From Candidatus Saccharimonadota bacterium (GTDB taxonomy: Bacteria > Patescibacteriota > Saccharimonadia > Saccharimonadales > Saccharimonadaceae): a stretch of DNA of 50,662 nt. The stretch covers positions 1 through 50,662 of the forward strand of contig WRMD01000007.1 in assembly GCA_009777315.1 (NCBI GenBank), in the 5' to 3' direction. The notes beneath the pieces are model-generated. The model searched no databases. It was not told the origin of the DNA and saw only the letters and a list, made by a program, of their open reading frames with translations. The translations under genes and the position numbers were made by a program. Positions 45,649 to 50,662 of the stretch are shown piece by piece; position 1 is the first letter of the stretch, and every line of letters starts with the position of its first letter.

Positions 45649-48236
45649 TTATTAGTTTGAATTGGTTGAAGAAGTATGTGAAGATTGACGTGCCGACGGA
45701 GGAGTTGGTGGCGCTGATTGGTGCGCGGCTGGTGGAAGTGGAGTCGACGACGAGCGTTAGTGCGAAATACGCGGGGGCGATTGTAGTGAAAGTTGTGTCG
45801 GCTGAGAAGATTGAGAAGTCGGACAAGTTGCATTTGTGTTATGTGGATGATGGCGGGGTGGTTTCGGATGTGAAGCGGCGTGAGGATGGGTTGGTGCAGG
45901 TGGTTTGTGGCTGTCCGAACGTGCGGGCGGGGATGCTGGCGGTGTGGTTGTCGCCCGGTGCGGTAGTGCCGGAAACTTGGGGGACGGAAAAGGAGCTGGT
46001 GCTGGCGACGCGGAAGTTGGCGGGCTACGAAAGCAACGGGATGCTGGCTGGGCCGGACGAGATGGGTTTGGGTGAGTTTACGGAATATCTGGCGGAGGTA
46101 GATCCGGAGATGAGTTTTGATGATATTCGCAAGGTGCGACCGGGGGATACATTCGTCGCGTTGTTTGGGCTGGATGATGAGGTTCTGCTGGACATCGAAA
46201 ACAAGAGCTTGACGCATCGGCCGGATACGTTTGGAATTATTGGTTTTGCGCGAGAGGTGGCAGGGATCTTAGGTAAGAGATTCGATGGATTCCCCCTCGA
46301 CACACTACCTTTAGGAGGCAACAGCCAGGGGGAGACCCCCTCTTTGCCATCTGGCGATGGCAAGACCCCCCAGCCTCCTCAAGATAGTGTATCCGCGGGG
46401 CTCTCCATTGAAATCGCTGACTCAAAAATCTGTCCGAGGTATACGGCGGCGGTGCTGGAAAAGAATGAGCATTGGAAGCCGGGTCGATATTTGACGCGGG
46501 AGGCGATGGACTTGGCACTGGCAGGGATGCGACCGATTGATTTTGTGGTGGACTGGACAAATGAATTGATGCTTTTGACTGGGCAGCCGCTACACGCATT
46601 TGATTATGATAAGTTGGTGGCGGTGGGGAAGACGGATAAGCCAAAGATTATCGTGCGGAATGCGAAGAACGGCGAGAAGATGGAGCTATTGGACGGGCGG
46701 ACGATTGAGATGGACGCGAACGACATTGTGATCACATCGAACGGTGTGCCGGTGGCGTTGGCGGGGGCGATGGGGGCGAAGAATACGGTGATTGATGAGA
46801 ATACGAAGCGGATTGTGGTGGAGAGCGCGACGTTTAGTTTGTATAATTTGCGACGGACGCAGATGAAGCACGGGATTTTTAGTGAAGCGATTACGCGGTT
46901 TACGAAGGGGCAGCCGGCGGAGCTGACGAGGCGGGTGCTTGATGAATATGTGAAGCGAGTGGCGCCGGGTTATGAGGCGGTGAGTGAGGTGATTGATTCG
47001 TATCCGGTGAAGCAGGAGAATCCGGAGATTAAAGTGAGTGCGGAGGAGATAAACGGGCTGCTAGGATCGGAGTATTCGGTGGATTTGGTGATGAAGACTT
47101 TGACGAATGTTGGGTTTAGAGTGGGGGTGAAGACGGGGAGTAGCGAAGGTACGATTAGCAAGGTGAAGGCTTTGGCGGGCTCTGTTTTGCTGGTGACAGC
47201 GCCGTGGTGGCGGACGGATATTCATATTCGCGAGGACGTGATTGAAGAGGTGGGACGGATGCTGGGCTACGATAATATTCGGAAAGAGTTGCCGGCGAGG
47301 ACTTTTAAGGCGGTGAGGCGGAACGCGGAGTTGGAGCTGATGATTCGGGTGCGAGATATTTTGTCGAGGTGCGGCGCGAATGAGGTGTTGACGTATAGTT
47401 TTGCGCATGGGGATTTGCTGCGGAAGGTGGGGCAAGACGAGAAGAATTCATATCGATTGGTGAATTCGATTAGCCCGGATTTGGAGTTGATTAGGCAGAG
47501 TATTTTACCGAGTTTGTTGGATAAGGTGAGCGGGAATGTGCGAGATGGTTATTCTCGGTTTGCGTTGTTTGAGATGAACGCGAAGAGCCAGAAGTCGGAT
47601 GGGCTGACGGATGAGAGGGTGCCGGTGGAGGCGTGGAAGTTGGCGCTAGTATATACGGATGAGGCGGGTCAGGATGGATTTTATCAGGCGAAGGCATTGC
47701 TTGATGAGCTGCTCTATGAACTAGGGGTGAAGGCGGAATATCGGCCGATGAAAAAGGCACTGAGTTCGACTGGGCGGCCGTTTGAGCTGGATCGAAGCGC
47801 GGAAGTGGTGGTGGAGGACAAGGTTCTGGGGTTGTGCGGCGAGCTGAAGCGGAGCGTGCAGAAGGAGCTGTCGTTGCCTGAGGGGACGGCTGGATTTGAG
47901 ATTGGTTTGGAGACGCTAATTGGGTTGGCTAAGCTGAGGGGGGAGGAGCGGCAGAGTCGGTATCCTTCGGCGGGGCGGGATTTGACATTGCAGGTGCCGG
48001 TGGAGGTTTCGTATGAAGAAGCGCTTCGGGTGGTGGAGGCGGCGTTGCCTAAAGAATTGTGGGCGACGATTGATCCGGTGGGGATTTATCAGGGTGAAGA
48101 TAAGGAATATAAGAACGTGACCTGGCACTTGGAGGTGGCGAGCTATGAGAAAACTTTGACATCAGATGACACCCGTGCGATAATGGAGAAAATAGGAGAG
48201 GACGCGCGCGATGTTTTGGGCGCGAAGATAGTGTAA
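45645..48236 (+). CDS. pheT: Phenylalanyl-tRNA synthetase beta subunit
   Basis: 863 residues. N-terminal MIISLNWLKKYVKIDVP, the EMAP-like tRNA-binding domain (SDKLHLCYVDDG, VVCGCPNVRAGMLAVW), B3/B4 editing domain (WTNELMLLTGQPLHAFDYDKL read in parts, AGAMGAKNTVIDENTK), B5 domain, catalytic-like core (RNAELELMIRVRDILSRCG, YRLVNSISPDLELIRQSILP) and the ferredoxin-like anticodon domain at the end (SRYPSAGRDLTLQVP). An in-frame extra piece of about 30 residues, DTLPLGGNSQ to QDSVSAG (bases 46302-46390), lies after GKRFDGFPL and is encoded by palindromic C-rich DNA unlike the G-rich gene around it. Confidence 0.95.
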   Translation: MIISLNWLKKYVKIDVPTEELVALIGARLVEVESTTSVSAKYAGAIVVKVVSAEKIEKSDKLHLCYVDDGGVVSDVKRREDGLVQVVCGCPNVRAGMLAVWLSPGAVVPETWGTEKELVLATRKLAGYESNGMLAGPDEMGLGEFTEYLAEVDPEMSFDDIRKVRPGDTFVALFGLDDEVLLDIENKSLTHRPDTFGIIGFAREVAGILGKRFDGFPLDTLPLGGNSQGETPSLPSGDGKTPQPPQDSVSAGLSIEIADSKICPRYTAAVLEKNEHWKPGRYLTREAMDLALAGMRPIDFVVDWTNELMLLTGQPLHAFDYDKLVAVGKTDKPKIIVRNAKNGEKMELLDGRTIEMDANDIVITSNGVPVALAGAMGAKNTVIDENTKRIVVESATFSLYNLRRTQMKHGIFSEAITRFTKGQPAELTRRVLDEYVKRVAPGYEAVSEVIDSYPVKQENPEIKVSAEEINGLLGSEYSVDLVMKTLTNVGFRVGVKTGSSEGTISKVKALAGSVLLVTAPWWRTDIHIREDVIEEVGRMLGYDNIRKELPARTFKAVRRNAELELMIRVRDILSRCGANEVLTYSFAHGDLLRKVGQDEKNSYRLVNSISPDLELIRQSILPSLLDKVSGNVRDGYSRFALFEMNAKSQKSDGLTDERVPVEAWKLALVYTDEAGQDGFYQAKALLDELLYELGVKAEYRPMKKALSSTGRPFELDRSAEVVVEDKVLGLCGELKRSVQKELSLPEGTAGFEIGLETLIGLAKLRGEERQSRYPSAGRDLTLQVPVEVSYEEALRVVEAALPKELWATIDPVGIYQGEDKEYKNVTWHLEVASYEKTLTSDDTRAIMEKIGEDARDVLGAKIV
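46302..46390. repeat. Palindromic in-frame insertion inside pheT
   Basis: 89 bp. The outer arms ACACTACCTTTAGGAGG (46302-46318) and CCTCCTCAAGATAGTGT (46374-46390) are complementary in 15 of 17 positions. Inside are two further hairpins: AGGGGG-AGA-CCCCCT, and TTGCCAT with ATGGCAA. The element keeps the reading frame. Confidence 0.6.
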
Positions 48237-49027
48237 TGATTGAGAGAGAGAAGAGCAGTAGCATGTCGTTCTGGCAGCGGTTTGGTGTAGGTATCGTGAC
48301 GGTAGTGATGGTGGTGAGTACGGTGGCGCTGTTTGCGGGGATTGTGATTACGAGCAGAAATCAGGAGAAAGATATGGCAAATGAAGAAGCTGACCGCGCG
48401 CGTTTGATGGAGATGTTGGATGAGTACTACGCGGAAGTAGATGTGGCGGCGGCGGAGTTGAGTGAGAGGTATCTTGATACGTTTCTTGGCTGGCGGCAGG
48501 AGCTGAGCCGGCAGGGGCGGTTTACTTTTAATCAGGCGCGGGTGAATTCGTTGACTGATGTGGAGACGAGAGACTTTCACGTAGGGACTGGTAAGCAGAT
48601 TACGCAGGAGGTGATGGATGAATATCGTGAGCTAGCGGAAGTGGATCCGGACGTGTTGACGCCATATTCGGCGTACTATATCGGCTGGCTGCATGACGGA
48701 ACGGTTTTTGACTCGAGTTTTCGAGATCCCGAGGATGATTCGGCGTTGAACTTCCCGTTGGCTGGTGGGGTGAGCTTTATTGACGGTTGGCTGGAGGGGG
48801 TGATCGGGATGCGGATTGGTGGGGTGCGAGAGATTACGATTCCGTCGTCGATGGGTTATGGCGCGGTGGAGCAAGGGCCGATTCCGGCGAACTCGGGGTT
48901 GCGGTTTATGGTGATGATGGTGGAGCCACAACGAGTGCCGGAGCCGAGTGAAGAGTTGATTGAGTTGTATGCGAGGTTTAGTTTTATGGGGCGGGCGCCG
49001 ATGAAGCAAGAGGACGCTGTTGCCTAG
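48236..49027 (+). CDS. Membrane-anchored FKBP-type peptidyl-prolyl isomerase
   Basis: 263 residues; its ATG overlaps the pheT stop (TAATG). An N-terminal anchor (about 14-38, FGVGIVTVVMVVSTVALFAG) is followed by a helical region and a C-terminal FKBP domain: GWLHDGTVFDSSF, FPLAGGVSFIDGWLEGVIGM, GGVREITIPSSMGYG, IPANSGLRFMVMMVEPQ. It would help folding of exported proteins outside the membrane, in line with the many secreted proteins in this window. The active-site aromatic positions look mostly kept. Confidence 0.88.
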   Translation: MIEREKSSSMSFWQRFGVGIVTVVMVVSTVALFAGIVITSRNQEKDMANEEADRARLMEMLDEYYAEVDVAAAELSERYLDTFLGWRQELSRQGRFTFNQARVNSLTDVETRDFHVGTGKQITQEVMDEYRELAEVDPDVLTPYSAYYIGWLHDGTVFDSSFRDPEDDSALNFPLAGGVSFIDGWLEGVIGMRIGGVREITIPSSMGYGAVEQGPIPANSGLRFMVMMVEPQRVPEPSEELIELYARFSFMGRAPMKQEDAVA

Positions 49028-49054
49028 GTAGCAACTCAGCTACTACTTATAAGG

Positions 49055-49080
49055 ATAAGGCGTACTTTCGTACGCCTTAT
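49055..49080 (+). terminator. Hairpin closing the pheS-pheT-FKBP operon
   Basis: Perfect 10-bp stem ATAAGGCGTA / TACGCCTTAT with loop CTTTCG. Only a short T-run follows. Confidence 0.65.
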
Positions 49081-49134
49081 TCCGTAGCCTGAGTCTACCC
49101 TGAGTTCTATTCGAGCAGGCTTGGAACCCTAGAT

Positions 49135-49392
49135 TTATTTTTTGAATTTTTTGATGCCTTTTTTGACATCGGACTTGACTTTGCGAGCCGTGGTTTTGGC
49201 TTTGGCTTCGACTTTTTTGGCTTCGGATTTAAGCTTCTTTTCGGCTTTGATGGCGCCTTTTTTGATGTCTTTACGGGTAGCTTTACCGCTTTTAGGTGCG
49301 GTGAGAATGCCAGCTGCAACGCCAGCGCCAGCACCGATAATAGTTCCGATTAGCAGACCTTTGCCGAGCTTGCCTTTTTTCTTTTTTGCCAT
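49135..49392 (-). CDS. YtxH-like small membrane protein
   Basis: 85 residues. MAKKKKGKLGKG, then a glycine-rich helix (GLLIGTIIGAGAGVAAGI), the turn LTAPKSGKATR and a very lysine-rich helical tail (KKLKSEAKKVEAKAKT). This is the YtxH layout, a general-stress family of unknown function. It follows the 49657 gene by one base. Confidence 0.75.
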   Translation of the reverse strand: MAKKKKGKLGKGLLIGTIIGAGAGVAAGILTAPKSGKATRKDIKKGAIKAEKKLKSEAKKVEAKAKTTARKVKSDVKKGIKKFKK

Positions 49393-49393
49393 T

Positions 49394-49657
49394 TTACTCC
49401 TTGTCCTTGTTTTTTCGATTTGCTACTTTCTCTGTCCAGCTTTTGATCATTTGGATGATTCCACCTGGGTTGGCGACTTCTTTGATGCTTTCGGCGGCTT
49501 CTTCGATGCTCTTGGCGGTGTTTTTGACACTGAGGACGACTTCGCGGACTTCGCCGGTGAGCTTCATGATTTTAATGATGAGGATGATGGAGATGACGAG
49601 AAAGACGAGGAGAACCGTGGCAAGGATGAGGAGGATAATTTGTTCGGCTGTGTTCAT
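49394..49657 (-). CDS. DUF948-like small membrane protein
   Basis: 87 residues. One N-terminal helix (about 5-30, QIILLILATVLLVFLVISIIL) followed by an amphipathic helical tail (VREVVLSVKNTAKSIEEAAE). Layout and pairing with a YtxH-like gene match the DUF948/YtxG-YtxH stress gene pair of Firmicutes. It is expressed from a minus-strand promoter with TTGACA (49688-49693) and TAATAT (49664-49669), spacer 18. Confidence 0.65.
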   Translation of the reverse strand: MNTAEQIILLILATVLLVFLVISIILIIKIMKLTGEVREVVLSVKNTAKSIEEAAESIKEVANPGGIIQMIKSWTEKVANRKNKDKE

Positions 49658-49715
49658 GAAAACATATTAGCATAATCGTTTTGGAGTTGTCAAGGGTGCA
49701 AAGAAAACAAGGGTT

Positions 49716-49932
49716 TCCTCCCCACCTATATACTACGTCTACCCACGCATACGGGCTAGGAGGGAGCGCAAAGCTTTAAAACCAGCTGCCGGGCATAGGA
49801 TTTCATTCGGACACAGCATCATTTTAATCCGTCGCCACGGACTAAAATGTGCTTCTACCTCGGCTTGCCAGCCTCCGGGACGTTCCTCATGAAACTATGC
49901 CTCGGCGCGCTGGTTTTAAAGCTAGTGCCTTA
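49716..49932. other. Long imperfect palindrome, possible structured RNA
   Basis: No gene. The outer arms AGCTTTAAAACCAGC (49771-49785) and GCTGGTTTTAAAGCT (49908-49922) are perfectly complementary. Inside, GCCGGGCATAG...TTTCAT mirrors ATGAAACTATGCCTCGGC, and a central hairpin pairs CATTTTAATCCGT with ACGGACTAAAATG around CGCC. Together they could fold a branched structure of about 150 nt. CCTCCCCACC at its left edge resembles the start of the element A/B terminal repeat. Confidence 0.5.
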
Positions 49933-49933
49933 T

Positions 49934-50662
49934 TCCCCACCCCCTACGGGTAGACACAGCGGAGGGAGAAGCCGTACCACTTTTGGTTGTTGTTAGTTCC
50001 CGGCAGGACACTCAGAGCGTATGTATACGCGTTACCAGCATTGACTACTGAATTCGGATCAGGAGTCCACCAGTGGACATGAGCTGATGTCCTCAGACCG
50101 ATATCCCTAAGGTCAAAGTAACCTCCCGAGACAGTGGCGAAGGACTTAGTGCTAGACTTTGGACCAGTCGTCGAGGGTTTTGCCGTCTTTGTCCTTGAGG
50201 TTGAGCCAGGTGTTATTGCCGCCGTAACGGAGGAAAGTGCCGAGTTCGTTGGGGGAGGGGAAGGTGAGGTCTGACGTGGTGACGCCGTCTTTGATTTTAT
50301 CGGCGTGCTCCATGCGGAGGAATTTCGCGAGTTTGGTAGAGAAGTTGAGCGTGCCGTCTTGGTTAAGCTGGGGGTCGGGTGTGAGTTTGGCGCCGGCTTT
50401 TAGGATCAATTCTTTGCGGGAGCGCCAGTAGACTTTGCCGAGGCTGCCGCGGTCTTCGAAGGTAAACTCGATATCGGCGAGGTCGGGAGACCATTTGTGT
50501 TGTGGCTTCATGGTTCTATTGTAGCATAGTGGAGGCTTCGCCACTGTCTCAATGGGTATGTTCAGCTCTTTCCTCGGCCTAGACAGGCCGTCCGCTAACG
50601 CTGACTGGTGGGTGTCCTCTCTTCAGTCAGGAACCATTGCTTCCCGCACGATTTTAGAAAGC
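49934..50662. mobile_element. Inverted-repeat element B, incomplete at the window edge, with cargo gene
   Basis: The left outer repeat 49934-49966 is identical over 33 bp to that of element A. The inner repeats GACAGTGGCGAAGGA (50130-50144) and CTTCGCCACTGTCTCAA (50536-50552) are identical to A's and frame a gene (50152-50511) instead of A's 61-bp centre. The left arm is about 163 bp, like A's, with unrelated sequence but again short palindromes (GTCCACCAGTGGAC, GGACAT/ATGTCC). The right outer repeat is expected shortly past the window end. Confidence 0.65.
50152..50511 (-). CDS. Unknown protein carried as cargo of element B
   Basis: 119 residues from ATG 50511, which follows a TGC-extended TACAAT on the minus strand (50518-50523) by 6 bases, so leaderless. 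Begins MKPQHKWSPDLADIEF, continues with RGSLGKVYWRSRKELILKAGAKL and ends FLRYGGNNTWLNLKDKDGKT. Mixed charged and aromatic, no membrane helix, probably a small alpha/beta fold. No family recognised. It exactly fills the space between the inner inverted repeats, with its stop 8 bases from one and its promoter beside the other, as a mobile cassette would. Confidence 0.6.
   Translation of the reverse strand: MKPQHKWSPDLADIEFTFEDRGSLGKVYWRSRKELILKAGAKLTPDPQLNQDGTLNFSTKLAKFLRMEHADKIKDGVTTSDLTFPSPNELGTFLRYGGNNTWLNLKDKDGKTLDDWSKV

Noticed and set aside
1-50662. tRNA genes and CRISPR arrays
   Set aside because: No T-loop consensus with matching acceptor stem and no regularly spaced direct repeats were seen in the read-through; very divergent tRNAs cannot be excluded without a search tool.
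1-50662. Alternative genetic code with TGA as sense codon
   Set aside because: TGA ends several clear genes (for example the pheS gene and the signal peptidase gene) at the normal family length.

Overview
The window looks like a chromosomal piece of a Candidate Phyla Radiation (Patescibacteria) bacterium, most likely Saccharibacteria (TM7). Reasons: a monoderm-type envelope gene set (sortase, SipW-like signal peptidase, MurF/MurG/MurJ/Ddl), a shortened UvrC without its usual Fe-S cysteines, a DUF5674 protein, FISUMP and RCC1-repeat surface proteins, many leaderless starts directly behind TATAAT-like boxes, and very compact overlapping operons. TGA behaves as a normal stop, which argues against Gracilibacteria and Absconditabacteria. 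Assignment to Saccharibacteria is inference.

Layout. 1-305: stem-rich DNA of unknown identity. 306-2031: murG and an ftsQ-like gene. 2286-6779: a complete ~4.5 kb filamentous phage (inovirus) prophage on the minus strand, flanked by dif-like Xer sites with a third, inverted dif-like copy inside. 6905-10796: a VirD4/TraG-like ATPase behind a sigma-region-4/HARE-HTH regulator. 10993-12627: sortase, secE, nusG. 12695-14993: an island between nusG and rplK with an unknown gene, a probable small RNA and a FISUMP surface protein whose start lies behind a G10 tract that puts it out of frame. 15096-15524: rplK. 15621-23649 (minus): a membrane protein with a lysozyme-like end, two P-type ATPases and DNA polymerase IV. 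23711-24262: a four-helix membrane protein.

24488-24984 is a repeat element with 37-bp perfect terminal inverted repeats, and it sits where base composition switches: the + strand is visibly C-rich to the left and G-rich to the right, whatever the gene direction. A second member starts at 49934 and carries a gene between its inner repeats. 25041-27375 is an oxygen-defence operon (Fur/PerR-like regulator, rubrerythrin, rubredoxin-glutamate synthase fusion). 27395-30293 holds uvrC and murJ, 31134-32303 rarA, and 32436-36882 a secretion/surface cluster (DUF5305, TasA-like, SipW-like peptidase, RCC1 protein). 38111-41602 holds an alpha/beta hydrolase, a murF-like ligase and ddl. 42461-43387 is an aquaporin-family protein, 43445-49027 a pheS...pheT operon with three small genes between the subunits and an FKBP isomerase, and 49135-49657 two small envelope proteins.

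How it fits together. Most genes serve wall synthesis, protein export and surface display, as expected of a small episymbiont that depends on surface contact. Two transcription styles stand out. Housekeeping genes tend to be leaderless. Six genes for unknown, mostly membrane or exported proteins share a nearly identical strong promoter (TTGACTTTT, 17-bp spacer ending TGTGC, TATAAT) and have leaders of about 60-140 nt with strong Shine-Dalgarno sites; a seventh copy of that promoter lies antisense inside uvrC. The most notable systems are the inovirus with its apparent CTX-phage-type folded attP, and the inverted-repeat element family with exchangeable centres.
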